Assembly (NCBI RefSeq): GCF_915403165.1
Contig: NZ_OU659204.1
Location: forward strand, 2,852,001 to 2,916,000
Source of the DNA: Providencia alcalifaciens
GTDB lineage: Bacteria > Pseudomonadota > Gammaproteobacteria > Enterobacterales > Enterobacteriaceae
DNA: 64,000 nt
Reading direction: 5' to 3'
Both the position numbers and the translations under genes were made by a program. Below, piece after piece: positions 1 to 8,335 of this stretch; the stretch's first letter is position 1; the number at the start of each line of letters is the position of its first letter. A model generated the notes under the pieces. It ran no database searches. It saw nothing but the letters and a program-made list of their open reading frames with translations, and was not told the DNA's origin.

Positions 1-234
1 GTTGAAGCCAACAGAACCACTGGTATCGCCCAATTTAGCTAATTTAGCAGTACGAACTTGACCTAAACGAACAGTTTGCTCCACAGAACCAGCATCAACA
101 GCACACGCTGCATTCACTAGCTCACCTTTAAAGTGTACCTGACCGCCATTTACGGTTGTTGTTGCAGCCATTGCAGCGACTGAACCTAAAGATAAAGCTG
201 AAATAACAACAAGTGCTAGTGATTTAACTTTCAT
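1..234 (-). CDS. fimbrial major subunit (MrpA/FimA type), N-terminal part
   Basis: The gene reads leftward and runs off the window, so only the first 78 codons are seen. The protein starts with [18 protein letters not shown], a Sec signal peptide with predicted cleavage after the AMA near residue 23. The mature start is typical of a chaperone-usher pilin: a short beta strand ([19 protein letters not shown]), the first conserved cysteine, then [11 protein letters not shown], as in MrpA and FimA subunits. An AGGAAA ribosome site lies 6-7 bases before the ATG. The XRE-type regulator gene (380-655) lies upstream on the same strand, with paired palindromes in between, so it probably controls this pilus. 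The pilus type and the rest of the operon (usher, chaperone, tip) lie outside the window. Confidence 0.9.
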   Translation of the reverse strand, partial: MKVKSLALVVISALSLGSVAAMAATTTVNGGQVHFKGELVNAACAVDAGSVEQTVRLGQVRTAKLAKLGDTSGSVGFN

Positions 235-315
235 AATATTTCCTTATGTTTATTTATTAAGTACATCTTGATAGAAAAAAATACAGACTTCATGACACCA
301 TAATTAAAACGACCG

Positions 316-352
316 AATTTAATTAAATTGCCTAAAACAATTTAATTAAATT
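316..352. promoter_or_regulatory. two 14-bp perfect palindromes upstream of the pilin gene
   Basis: AATTTAATTAAATT occurs at 316-329 and again at 339-352. Each copy is self-complementary, and the copies are 23 bases apart start to start, about two helical turns. They lie between the regulator gene and the pilin gene, about 80 bases before the pilin start. A spaced pair of identical palindromes is what a dimeric regulator would need, so an operator for the adjacent XRE protein is a reasonable inference. The DNA is very AT-rich, so chance cannot be excluded. Confidence 0.4.
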
Positions 353-379
353 TGAATGATTTTAAAAAACAAGAGCCCA

Positions 380-655
380 TCACTCTATTTTCGAGTGTTT
401 GTATACACTAGAATCAAACAGATACTTCATTTTTTCGAAGAAAACATCAATATCTCTGCTACTCATCTCAAGTGCATTAAATAGTATGATGAGCTTGTCA
501 AATGATATATTATTCACGCCGTTTTCATACCGAGATATTTGCTGCTGGCTAACATTAATACGCTTCGCCAATTCACTTCCGGTTAATCCTGTGCGCCTAC
601 GGTAGTCTTTTAACATCCTGCCAATATTATTTGATAATGGTTCATAATCTCGCAT
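380..655 (-). CDS. XRE-family regulator, MrpJ-like fimbrial regulator
   Basis: This 91-residue protein is essentially one Cro/C1-type helix-turn-helix domain (residues about 10-65): IGRMLKDYRRRTGLTGSELA, then the recognition helix region SQQQISRYENG. The SQQQISRYE string matches the MrpJ family of Proteus, whose members repress flagellar genes and act on fimbrial operons. In Proteus mirabilis mrpJ is the last gene of its operon; here the regulator precedes the pilin gene (1-234) on the same strand, with about 145 bases between them. It may therefore be transcribed before or with the pilus genes. Assignment as MrpJ-like rests on this motif, the size and the fimbrial neighbour. Confidence 0.8.
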   Translation of the reverse strand: MRDYEPLSNNIGRMLKDYRRRTGLTGSELAKRINVSQQQISRYENGVNNISFDKLIILFNALEMSSRDIDVFFEKMKYLFDSSVYKHSKIE

Positions 656-1810
656 TTCAAACCTCTCAGATCATATTTCGCTGATTATTTTTTTATATTT
701 TCAATATAGGAAAATACTCTTCAGCTGTTATTAAGTTATAGAATTAAAACTGTAGTTAAAAATTGTTTTTTTCGATCGAAAAAGAGCTATTTGATATACG
801 CAGGCTATCAATCATAAACATTAATTCATTTAAATCAATAAATAATCAAATATGAGTAAACAATTAAAATATATAAATCAACAATTTATGAGCATCCAAA
901 AATATCCAAATAAACAATCGAAGATATTTCTTTAAATGAAATAAGACACGCATAACACGATATACATGTGAAATAGACACAATAATTTACAATAAGAACC
1001 AATATATAAAAACAAAATCGTTAATTAATGAGAAATAACAACCACTACATTACAATTAATTCGCGAAGATAAAGATAAAAACAAATCAAAAAAAGATAAT
1101 CGATATTGGAATATCAAGAAAATCATAAAAAAACAATAAAACAGCACAAAAGTGTAATACATACAAAAAACCCAAATTAAGGGTTGAAAACAATTCTCAA
1201 GAAAAACAAAAAACTGAATTCATTATAGCCATATATAAGAATAATCCTAGCAACAGTTAAATAAATATGTAAATAATTATTAAATCCACTACTTCACCTT
1301 TATTTCGTGTTTTTAATCATAGTATTTAATTTAAATTTAATAATTTTATAACTTATAAGGATCAGGGATTAAAAACTGAATGGTTAAAATATAAAAAACC
1401 AAGTTCTATTAAAATAAAAATTATTTAAATTCATTATTAAATTTTATCTTAATGGATTCCTCCAAAAATAGCTTAGAAATATTAATGTATCAACAAGAAA
1501 AAACACGTAAAATGAATACACCTAAACTGGCTAGATGTTTTTATAATTGAATGGACTTGTTGAATTGAACTTATCAAAAAAACGTTGGTTATTGGAAAGG
1601 TAATAAAAGAAATAGAAACCTATTAGTTAATACTTTCAGGGAAAAGACGTTAACCCGGCAGAATGCCATGTTCGGCCGCCGTAATGACGTCCCCGGTAGT
1701 AAGGTGGTTATTTTTTATTCTGACAGCAAAAAGAATTCCAAGGTGAAATAATCACTCAATATATTGATTCTGGTGGGTTGTTCTACTGGTTTGCTATGAA
1801 TTTCAGGCAT
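656..1810. other. AT-rich gene-poor stretch with a short coding remnant
   Basis: About 1.15 kb without a credible gene. The part from 700 to 1600 is extremely AT-rich and full of stop codons in all frames. A patch at about 1640-1750 has more balanced composition and reads openly to a stop at 1749-1751; from the ATG at 1668 it would give only 27 residues (MFGRRNDVPGSKVVIFYSDS and a lysine-rich tail). I do not recognise it, and it looks like the 3' remnant of a lost gene. The stretch adjoins the 3' side of argU, a usual phage and island insertion point, so it is probably decayed foreign DNA. No integrase or tRNA-end duplication was seen. Confidence 0.55.
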
Positions 1811-1833
1811 AAAAAAAGACATCCTTTGATGTC
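1811..1833 (-). terminator. terminator of argU
   Basis: Read on the minus strand, GACATC-AAAG-GATGTC is followed at once by seven T residues. It lies 25 bases past the tRNA 3' end, which is typical for a rho-independent terminator. Confidence 0.8.
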
Positions 1834-1857
1834 TATTGATACGCGCTTACTTGGGAA

Positions 1858-1934
1858 TGGTACGCCCTACAGGATTCGAACCTGTGACCTACGGCTTAGA
1901 AGGCCGTTGCTCTATCCAACTGAGCTAAGGGCGC
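1858..1934 (-). tRNA. argU: tRNA-Arg (anticodon UCU)
   Basis: A 77-base cloverleaf with a 5' end of GCGCCCTTAGCTCAGTTGG, an anticodon arm GCCTTCTAAGC giving anticodon TCT, a T arm with GGTTCGAATCC and an encoded CCA end. It closely matches E. coli argU, the minor tRNA for AGA/AGG codons. The acceptor stem has a G-T pair at position 1-72. In E. coli argU also lies near folD and sfm fimbrial genes and is the attachment site of prophage DLP12. Here folD is on the 5' side and fimbrial genes on the 3' side, a comparable arrangement. Confidence 0.97.
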
Positions 1935-1973
1935 ATTGTATGCGCAGGCAGCCTATCTGGCTGATGGCGTTGA

Positions 1974-2001
1974 ATTATACGGTTGCTGAGCGCCGAGTCA
2001 A
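1974..2001 (-). promoter_or_regulatory. argU promoter
   Basis: On the minus strand TTGACT (1996-2001) and TATAAT (1974-1979) are 16 bases apart, about 40 bases before the tRNA 5' end. This is a near-consensus sigma-70 promoter placed correctly for argU. Confidence 0.8.
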
Positions 2002-2122
2002 TGGCTTTTCACTACTTAAATAACGATATGCCCACTTTATCTATCAGATAGACCTGACATTATGGGTAAGTTCTGACAAAATAGAGGCATCCCCCGTGTC
2101 TCATATATGGATTAAGTTACAG

Positions 2123-2980
2123 ATGTTAGCAAAAATTATTGATGGGAAAACGATTGCGCAAGCAATTAGACAGGAAGTTGCTCAAAAAGTACAAACTCGT
2201 ATTGCCAATGGTAAACGAGCTCCCGGGCTTGCCGTTATTCTCGTAGGCGCTAACCCCGCATCTCAAATTTATGTTGGCAGTAAGCGACGTGCTTGCGAAG
2301 AAGTTGGCTTTATTTCTCGCTCCTATGATTTACCAGACACGACAACTGAAGCTGAACTGCTCAAGCTGATTGATGACCTTAACCAAGATAATGAAATTGA
2401 TGGTATCTTAGTTCAGTTACCATTACCTGCTGGCATTGATAACGTCAAAGTGATTGAACGCATTCATCCCGATAAAGATGTCGATGGGTTCCACCCTTAT
2501 AATGTTGGTCGCTTATGCCAACGTGCGCCTCGCCTGCGTCCTTGTACCCCAAGAGGGATTGTGACCTTACTTGAGCGTTATGACATTAATACCTACGGTT
2601 TAAATGCCGTTATTATTGGCGCATCAAATATTGTTGGTCGTCCGATGAGCCTTGAATTATTATTAGCAGGCTGCACCACCACCGTCACTCATCGCTTTAC
2701 CAAAGATCTCGAACAGCATGTCCGTAATGCGGATTTACTGGTCGTAGCTGTCGGTAAACCTAACTTTATACCGGGCGAATGGATCAAACCGGGCGCTATC
2801 GTTATCGATGTGGGTATTAACCGCTTAGAAAATGGCAAAGTGACTGGAGATGTTGATTTCGATGAAGCGTCAAAACGCGCTGCATGGATCACGCCAGTAC
2901 CGGGCGGTGTTGGGCCAATGACCGTGGCGACACTGATTCAAAACACGCTACAGGCGTGCGAAGAGTACCACGATATTTAA
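2123..2980 (+). CDS. folD: bifunctional methylenetetrahydrofolate dehydrogenase / cyclohydrolase
   Basis: FolD interconverts 5,10-methylene-THF, methenyl-THF and 10-formyl-THF using NADP in the cytosol. The family blocks are present: [14 protein letters not shown] with the catalytic-site lysine region, [26 protein letters not shown], the cofactor loop [11 protein letters not shown], and the C-terminal [16 protein letters not shown]. The ATG at 2123 gives [13 protein letters not shown], which aligns with the E. coli N terminus and yields about 285 residues. An upstream GTG at 2096 would add nine residues not found in the family, so it was not chosen. ybcJ follows after 17 bases on the same strand and is probably cotranscribed. 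Confidence 0.97.
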   Translation: MLAKIIDGKTIAQAIRQEVAQKVQTRIANGKRAPGLAVILVGANPASQIYVGSKRRACEEVGFISRSYDLPDTTTEAELLKLIDDLNQDNEIDGILVQLPLPAGIDNVKVIERIHPDKDVDGFHPYNVGRLCQRAPRLRPCTPRGIVTLLERYDINTYGLNAVIIGASNIVGRPMSLELLLAGCTTTVTHRFTKDLEQHVRNADLLVVAVGKPNFIPGEWIKPGAIVIDVGINRLENGKVTGDVDFDEASKRAAWITPVPGGVGPMTVATLIQNTLQACEEYHDI

Positions 2981-2997
2981 TGTAATTTGGAGTCACA

Positions 2998-3210
2998 ATG
3001 GATATTTTTCATCTTGATGGTCATCCCCATATCGAGCTATGCGACCTGCTAAAAATTGAAGGTTGGGCAGAAAGTGGAGCGATGGCAAAATCAATGATTG
3101 CTGATGGCTTAGTGCAAGTTGATGGCGTTGTTGAAACGCGCAAACGCTGCAAAATTGTCGCAGGCAAAGTCGTTTCTATGGGAAGCGAACAAATTCAGGT
3201 TCAAGAATAA
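2998..3210 (+). CDS. ybcJ: S4-domain RNA-binding protein YbcJ
   Basis: A 70-residue protein that is a single S4-like RNA-binding domain: LCDLLKIEGWAESGAMAKSM, then VQVDGVVETRKRCKIVAGK. It matches E. coli YbcJ throughout and has the same neighbour, folD. Its cellular role is not well defined. A GGAG ribosome site (TTTGGAGTCACAATG context) supports the start. A strong hairpin follows the stop. Confidence 0.95.
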   Translation: MDIFHLDGHPHIELCDLLKIEGWAESGAMAKSMIADGLVQVDGVVETRKRCKIVAGKVVSMGSEQIQVQE

Positions 3211-3218
3211 GTTAGCCT

Positions 3219-3248
3219 AGGTAAGCTGAGGCTATTATCAGCTTACCT
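3219..3248. terminator. hairpin between ybcJ and the phosphatase gene
   Basis: AGGTAAGCTGA at 3219-3229 pairs perfectly with TCAGCTTACCT at 3238-3248 across an 8-base loop. It separates two convergent genes and probably ends both transcripts, although no long T-run follows on either strand. Confidence 0.6.
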
Positions 3249-3257
3249 CTCCTTTAA

Positions 3258-4331
3258 TTACGATGAGGTTTTTCGCGTCGCATCAAGAAACCGCTGCAAA
3301 TCGAGCAACGTATTATATTGCTTCTCTGTTTGCACCATATCCGCATTACCTGATGTTCGAAGTCCAAGCACAATATCATCAACTTTCAATGTATTATCTT
3401 TTTTAGTTAGCTGCATCGCAGCGGCTAAAACACCTGCACGCCCAATTCCAGCTTTACAATGAATAACGGGAAGGGGTTTATTTCTTCCTTCGATGTCTAC
3501 CCCTTTATTTTTATAGAGTTTAAATAAGCTACCTTCATTAATGATCCCTATGATCCGGTTTAATTTAATTAATTCTTCAATTGCCACCGTCCCACCATCA
3601 TCCCAATTAGTCACGTGGATCACAGGGAGTGAATGCTTTTTATAGCCATTAACAATATCCATTCTATATTGGCTAAATTCCAACGGTTTCCCTCCTGTAT
3701 TTGCTTGTTTAGGCTCCACTTTATAGTCATTTTTTTCTCGTTTAGCGGTAACTTCAATAGCGCCATATTTTTGATTACTCATAAAGTAAGGTGGAAGCTT
3801 TTCCTTTTGAAAAAGAGAGCCGTGAATCTCTTGCTTTGATGCTAAAACAACCAATATTGGTGTCTTGTTTGCCATGAGCATAGATAGATGATTCTCAATG
3901 GCTTGAGCATTATCTTTGGGATATTGGCAGCGAATGACTAACTTTTTCCCATTAATTTGTAGTCGATTTGCAGCAAGAGGTACAACGGATTTATCGGCGA
4001 TCTGTACTGATATCTGCGTGTGTTTCGCACTACCTATATTGGGATATCGCTGTCCTTTATCCTCAGTGTCGTATTCAATTTTTTTTTCATTCATCAATAA
4101 CTGCGTTTTTTCAGTCAATTTATCGAATGCCGTAGCTTGAGTAGCGGCTTCTATATTTAATTTTAACTTTGGTCTATTTCTTCTGACGGGTGTTGTTTCA
4201 GCCAAATGAGGGCTAAGTTCGGAGATATTTTGGATAGACTTAATACGTTCAGGGAGATGGCTTGTATTTGATGATACTGGAAATTCTGTCGATTGAGATA
4301 CGGTTAGTCGATTAGCGTTTATTGGAAACAT
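3258..4331 (-). CDS. YopH-like protein tyrosine phosphatase, putative type III effector
   Basis: A 357-residue protein whose second half (about 115-350) resembles the catalytic domain of Yersinia YopH: LVIRCQYP, then KTPILVVLASKQEI, LPVIHVTNWDDGGTV, the P-loop VIHCKAGIGRAGVLAAAM and a Q-loop glutamine near 338. Cys292 and Arg298 form the CX5R core. The general-acid Asp245 is present, but the WPD loop reads WDD. The Ser/Thr that normally follows the P-loop arginine is Ala299. There is no signal peptide or membrane segment. The first 110 residues are Ser/Thr/Asn-rich and look disordered, as in secreted effectors. It sits alone between ybcJ and cysS, where E. coli has no such gene, so it is probably acquired. 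No secretion or chaperone gene is nearby; secretion and substrate are inference. Confidence 0.8.
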   Translation of the reverse strand: MFPINANRLTVSQSTEFPVSSNTSHLPERIKSIQNISELSPHLAETTPVRRNRPKLKLNIEAATQATAFDKLTEKTQLLMNEKKIEYDTEDKGQRYPNIGSAKHTQISVQIADKSVVPLAANRLQINGKKLVIRCQYPKDNAQAIENHLSMLMANKTPILVVLASKQEIHGSLFQKEKLPPYFMSNQKYGAIEVTAKREKNDYKVEPKQANTGGKPLEFSQYRMDIVNGYKKHSLPVIHVTNWDDGGTVAIEELIKLNRIIGIINEGSLFKLYKNKGVDIEGRNKPLPVIHCKAGIGRAGVLAAAMQLTKKDNTLKVDDIVLGLRTSGNADMVQTEKQYNTLLDLQRFLDATRKTSS

Positions 4332-4475
4332 ATTTATCCTTATCTATGTTTTCATTGTGAGTGAATTCACCGTTTCGGTGACCCAATGTTAAATTCCATT
4401 GTTAACATTTCATTGAACAGTATCGACAACCGCCCCACCCTACGCTTGCAAATTTAGCCGCTGCATCCATAAAAA

Positions 4476-4508
4476 AACCCACCAAAAATTGATTATTTTT
4501 AGTGGGTT
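4476..4508. terminator. bidirectional terminator between phosphatase gene and cysS
   Basis: AACCCACCAAAAAT pairs with ATTTTTAGTGGGTT with one mismatch. On the minus strand the stem is followed by TTTTTTA. It would stop the cysS transcript after the ERIC element. Confidence 0.75.
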
Positions 4509-4550
4509 TTATTCTTATTTGTTAAGCTGATTAAGCTAGTTAAGCTCAAT

Positions 4551-4580
4551 TCTCTAAATTATTCGAATTGTAGGCAAACA
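4551..4580. repeat. possible truncated ERIC end
   Basis: CTCTAAATTATTCGAATTGT followed by AGGCAA resembles the left end of the two ERIC copies in this window, but the central palindrome is missing. It lies 33 bases left of the complete copy. It may be a decayed or partial second element. Confidence 0.4.
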
Positions 4581-4612
4581 GGTGTTACGTGAAAAACGAT
4601 AAAGGACAATAT

Positions 4613-4732
4613 TCTAAATAGTTCGTGTTGTGGCTAGGCGGCTAGCAAGGATATCTCGGGGAGCATACATCAGTATGTGACCCGAGTAGCCGAGTGACGC
4701 CAACAACGCCACAGCGCGAAATATGAAGAAGA
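4613..4732. repeat. ERIC element (copy 1)
   Basis: About 120 bases forming a long imperfect palindrome. The centre GAGCATACATCAGTATGTGA with flanking CTCGGG and CCCGAG corresponds to the core of the enterobacterial repetitive intergenic consensus. The outer ends (CTAAATAGTTCGTGTTGTGG and CCACAGCGCGAAATATGA) are also mutually complementary. It starts directly at the end of the cysS stop codon, so it is transcribed as part of the cysS 3' untranslated region. A second copy lies at 44124-44247. Confidence 0.85.
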
Positions 4733-6121
4733 TTACTTGCGACGCCACGTCGTGCCAGCAGACGAGTCCTCTAACACAATCCCCATTGACGTTAAAGCAT
4801 CACGCGCCTGATCCGCCAGCGCCCAATCCTTACTTTGACGCGCATCGTTACGCTGTTTAATTAGCGCTTCGATTTTTGCGACTTCTGCATCATCTTCGCC
4901 TTGTGCACCACCTTGCAGGAAGGTTTCAGGATCTTGCTCTAACAGCCCCAGCACTTTTGCCAGCTCACGTAATTGAGCCGCCATGCCGTTTGCCGCATCC
5001 ATATTTTCAGTTTTCAGGCGGTTTAATTCACGCGCCATATCAAACAATGCCGAATAAGCTTCTGGTGTATTGAAGTCGTCATTCATCGCTTCGCAGAAAC
5101 GGCTCTTATACGTTTCACCGCCTGCTGGTACTGCCGATTTATCTGTGCCACGCAGCGCGGTATACAGACGCTCTAACGCGGTGCGAGCCTGCTTTAAGTT
5201 CTCTTCAGTATAGTTAAGTTGGCTACGATAATGGCCTGAAAGCAGGAAGTAACGTACTGTTTCCGCATCGTAATATTCTAAAACATCACGAATAGTGAAG
5301 AAGTTATTGAGAGATTTAGACATTTTCTCTCTGTCAACCATCACCATGCCAGAATGCATCCAGTAATTAACGTATGGGCCATCATGGGCACAAGTAGATT
5401 GCGCAATTTCATTTTCATGATGCGGGAACATTAAATCTGAACCGCCGCCATGAATATCAAAATGGTTGCCTAATGATTTACTGTTCATTGCCGAACATTC
5501 GATATGCCAACCTGGGCGACCTAATCCCCACGGTGATTCCCAGCTTGGTTCACCCTCTTTGGACATTTTCCATAAAACGAAATCCATTGGATTACGTTTT
5601 ACATCAGCCACTTCAACACGGGCACCTGCTTGGAGCTGGTCTAAGTCTTGACGAGATAACAGCCCATAGTTTGGATCAGTTTTAACTTCAAACATTACAT
5701 CGCCATTCTCTGCGACGTAAGCATGCTTACGCTCTATCAAGCTTTCAGTTAGCTCAATAATTTCATGAATATGGCGAGTGGCACGCGGTTCGCTGTCTGG
5801 ACGTAGGATATTTAATGCATCAAAATCTTTGTGCATTTCCGCTAACATGCGCGTCGTTAACTCTTCCACGCTTTCATTATTTTCAGCGGCACGTTTAATG
5901 ATTTTGTCATCAATATCAGTCACGTTACGCACATAATTCAAGTCATAGCCTAAATAGCGTAAATAGCGGCTAATTGCATCGAAAGCCACAAAGGTACGAC
6001 CGTGACCAATATGACACAAATCGTAAATGGTGATGCCACACACGTACATCCCAATCTTTCCAGCATGGATGGGTTTAAATTCTTCTTTTTGGCGAGTCAG
6101 TGTATTGAAAATTTGTAGCAT
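4733..6121 (-). CDS. cysS: cysteinyl-tRNA synthetase
   Basis: The enzyme charges tRNA-Cys with cysteine. At 462 residues it has the usual length (461 in E. coli). The class I signature HIGH is at about 37-40 in [14 protein letters not shown], and the KMSKS loop is in [12 protein letters not shown] near residue 270. The zinc ligands of the family are visible: Cys in YVCGITIYD, Cys in WHIECSAM, and His/Glu in [12 protein letters not shown]. The C-terminal anticodon-binding region ([20 protein letters not shown]) is complete. It is transcribed leftward, divergent from ppiB, and its stop codon abuts an ERIC element. Confidence 0.98.
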   Translation of the reverse strand: MLQIFNTLTRQKEEFKPIHAGKIGMYVCGITIYDLCHIGHGRTFVAFDAISRYLRYLGYDLNYVRNVTDIDDKIIKRAAENNESVEELTTRMLAEMHKDFDALNILRPDSEPRATRHIHEIIELTESLIERKHAYVAENGDVMFEVKTDPNYGLLSRQDLDQLQAGARVEVADVKRNPMDFVLWKMSKEGEPSWESPWGLGRPGWHIECSAMNSKSLGNHFDIHGGGSDLMFPHHENEIAQSTCAHDGPYVNYWMHSGMVMVDREKMSKSLNNFFTIRDVLEYYDAETVRYFLLSGHYRSQLNYTEENLKQARTALERLYTALRGTDKSAVPAGGETYKSRFCEAMNDDFNTPEAYSALFDMARELNRLKTENMDAANGMAAQLRELAKVLGLLEQDPETFLQGGAQGEDDAEVAKIEALIKQRNDARQSKDWALADQARDALTSMGIVLEDSSAGTTWRRK

Positions 6122-6421
6122 CGATTTATTTCCATTTTATTAGTACGTGTATACCTATCATACATCAGATTATCGCGATGTTGAGGGTAAAATATCCAGA
6201 TTCAACCTTACGAAAATAGCACGGTATTGAATCGCGATCACCCGAAGAAAGCAAGGTTAGCGCCTGACTTTATCGCCTTAATTATTAGGTCACTGTTATG
6301 GGATAACCTATTTTGCAAACACACTGTCGCTTCAAGTCAGGTTTTATCTGTGATATAAACTTGCTGATCTCAACGCTTTCGCAAGTTAGCGCATAAAAAA
6401 CAATTATTCAGGATAGCTATT
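6122..6421. other. cysS-ppiB divergent intergenic region
   Basis: 300 bases that must hold the promoters of both divergent genes. I see no clear operator, hairpin or small gene. A plausible ribosome site for ppiB (CAGGATAGCTATT before ATG) lies at the right edge. Confidence 0.5.
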
Positions 6422-6916
6422 ATGGTTACATTTCATACCAATCACGGTGACATCGTTATCAAAACTTTCGCAGACAAAGCACCAGTGACTGTCGAAAACT
6501 TTTTAGCCTACTGCCGTGAAGGTTTCTACAATAATACCATTTTCCACCGTGTTATTAACGGCTTCATGATCCAAGGCGGTGGTTTTGAGCCGGGCATGAA
6601 CCAAAAAGACACTAAAGCGACTATCAAAAACGAAGCTAATAACGGACTGAAAAACAGTCGTGGTACATTAGCAATGGCTCGTACTAACGATCCACACTCA
6701 GCAACAGCACAATTCTTCATCAACGTCGCTGATAATGACTTCTTAAACTTCCGTTCAGAGCGCCCAGATGGTTGGGGTTACTGCGTATTTGCTGAAGTGG
6801 TTGAAGGCATGGACGTAGTTGACAAAATCAAAGGTGTTTCTACTGGTCGCAGTGGACATCACCAAGACGTACCTCGCGAAGATGTTGTGATTGAAAAAGT
6901 GACTGTCAGCGAGTAA
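6422..6916 (+). CDS. ppiB: cytoplasmic peptidyl-prolyl cis-trans isomerase B (cyclophilin)
   Basis: A 164-residue cyclophilin without a signal peptide, matching the cytoplasmic PpiB rather than periplasmic PpiA. Typical blocks are visible: [15 protein letters not shown] with the catalytic arginine, [20 protein letters not shown], and a [19 protein letters not shown] end. It speeds proline isomerisation during folding. lpxH starts 11 bases after its stop, as in E. coli, so the two form an operon. Confidence 0.97.
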   Translation: MVTFHTNHGDIVIKTFADKAPVTVENFLAYCREGFYNNTIFHRVINGFMIQGGGFEPGMNQKDTKATIKNEANNGLKNSRGTLAMARTNDPHSATAQFFINVADNDFLNFRSERPDGWGYCVFAEVVEGMDVVDKIKGVSTGRSGHHQDVPREDVVIEKVTVSE

Positions 6917-6927
6917 TCCCTGAATTT

Positions 6928-7650
6928 ATGTCCACTTATATCATTGCAGATTTGCATTTAAGTGAAGATGAACCGGCGATCACCGCCGGTTTTCTGACAT
7001 TTATTGAACAACAAGCCATCCACGCTGACAGCCTGTATATCCTCGGTGATTTTTTCAATTATTGGATTGGCGACGATGATAATACCCCTTTGCATCAGCA
7101 AGTGGCTCAAGCCCTAAAACAGCTGAGTGAACGTGGTATTCCTTGCTATTTCATTCATGGCAATCGCGATTTTTTATTGGGTCAACGTTATGCAAAACAG
7201 TGTGGCATGACAATTTTGCCCCAAGAAACCTTACTTGAACTTTATGGTAAGCGTATTTTAATTATGCACGGTGATACGTTATGCACCGACGATGCCGCTT
7301 ATCAGAACTACCGTAAAAAAGTCCATACACCTTGGATCCAGCGGATATTTTTACTTCTACCGCTCTTTATTCGCCGCCGCATTGCACAAAAAATGCGTCG
7401 CAATAGCCAATATGCCAGCAGTATGAAATCCGAAGCTATTATGGACGTCAATTCTGACGCAGTGATTGATGCCTTAAACCGACATCAAGCACAATGGATG
7501 ATCCACGGACACACTCATCGCCCTGCTATCCACGAGATTAATCTCAGTGGTCAACTTCATTTTCGTGGAGTCTTAGGCGCATGGCACAGCGAAGGCTCCG
7601 CCTTTGTGATCAACGAAAACGGTATTGAGCTTATTTTCTTTCCTTTTTAA
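6928..7650 (+). CDS. lpxH: UDP-2,3-diacylglucosamine pyrophosphohydrolase
   Basis: LpxH cleaves UDP-2,3-diacylglucosamine to lipid X and UMP, the fourth step of lipid A synthesis, at the inner face of the cytoplasmic membrane. The 240-residue protein has the calcineurin-type metal motifs in order: [38 protein letters not shown] and [10 protein letters not shown]. The hydrophobic cap region ([19 protein letters not shown]) needed for lipid binding is present. The start codon lies 11 bases after ppiB with a weak ribosome site, consistent with translational coupling. Confidence 0.97.
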   Translation: MSTYIIADLHLSEDEPAITAGFLTFIEQQAIHADSLYILGDFFNYWIGDDDNTPLHQQVAQALKQLSERGIPCYFIHGNRDFLLGQRYAKQCGMTILPQETLLELYGKRILIMHGDTLCTDDAAYQNYRKKVHTPWIQRIFLLLPLFIRRRIAQKMRRNSQYASSMKSEAIMDVNSDAVIDALNRHQAQWMIHGHTHRPAIHEINLSGQLHFRGVLGAWHSEGSAFVINENGIELIFFPF

Positions 7651-7715
7651 CATCCCTATCTTGATAAAGTCACACGGCTAAATTGTTAGTCGTCAATACG
7701 ACTGTTTGCTTGTTT

Positions 7716-7738
7716 TATAATCACGCAAACGTTTTCCT
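7716..7738 (+). promoter_or_regulatory. purEK promoter -10 with PurR operator
   Basis: TATAAT lies at 7716-7721 and ACGCAAACGTTTTCCT at 7723-7738. The second is an essentially perfect match to the PurR consensus and nearly identical to the E. coli purE operator. Its place just after the -10 box means PurR with hypoxanthine or guanine would block transcription of purEK. Confidence 0.92.
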
Positions 7739-7819
7739 TGCCCAATTACCGTGATATGATCGGGGCAATTCACATTCCCACCCTTAGGGTGATATTTTTC
7801 AATACAGGGATCACACCAA

Positions 7820-8335
7820 ATGACAGCCCAAGTTCCTGCTCAATCTGCGGCAAAAATCGCCATTGTTATGGGTTCTAAAAGTGATTGGACAACCATGCAG
7901 CATGCCGCTGACGTGCTGACCGAACTGCAACTGCCTTTCCATGTTGAGATTGTTTCCGCACACCGCACGCCAGACAAACTGTTTTCCTTTGCTGAAAATG
8001 CCAAACAGAATGGTTTTGATGTGATAATCGCTGGTGCCGGTGGTGCTGCCCATTTACCAGGAATGTTAGCCGCAAAAACACTGGTTCCTGTCCTTGGAGT
8101 CCCTGTACAAAGCGCTGCATTAAGTGGTGTCGATAGCCTGTATTCTATCGTTCAAATGCCAAAAGGCATTCCCGTTGGCACACTCGCCATTGGTAAAGCA
8201 GGTTCTGCTAACGCTGCGCTGCTAGCCGCACAAATTTTAGCCACTCATGATAGTGAGCTATTCAACCGCTTATCCGCATGGCGTGAAACACAAACCAACG
8301 ACGTATTAAATAACCCAGATCCGAGGGAAGTGTAA
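7820..8335 (+). CDS. purE: N5-carboxyaminoimidazole ribonucleotide mutase
   Basis: PurE converts N5-CAIR to CAIR in de novo purine synthesis. The 171-residue protein has the class I PurE blocks: [12 protein letters not shown] (phosphate loop), [14 protein letters not shown] with the catalytic His, [13 protein letters not shown], and [20 protein letters not shown]. The N-terminal ten residues are an extension poorly conserved in the family. Its stop overlaps the purK start by one base (TAATG), giving a tight operon under the upstream PurR box. Confidence 0.97.
   Translation: MTAQVPAQSAAKIAIVMGSKSDWTTMQHAADVLTELQLPFHVEIVSAHRTPDKLFSFAENAKQNGFDVIIAGAGGAAHLPGMLAAKTLVPVLGVPVQSAALSGVDSLYSIVQMPKGIPVGTLAIGKAGSANAALLAAQILATHDSELFNRLSAWRETQTNDVLNNPDPREV

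Noticed and set aside
235..380. An invertible promoter like the mrp or fim switch
   Set aside because: The paired palindromes are identical and self-complementary, but no recombinase gene lies nearby and no longer inverted repeats flank a promoter, so phase inversion is not supported.
1858..1934. A prophage attachment duplication at argU
   Set aside because: I looked for a second copy of the tRNA 3' end within the window and for an integrase gene beside it and found neither. The island idea remains an inference.
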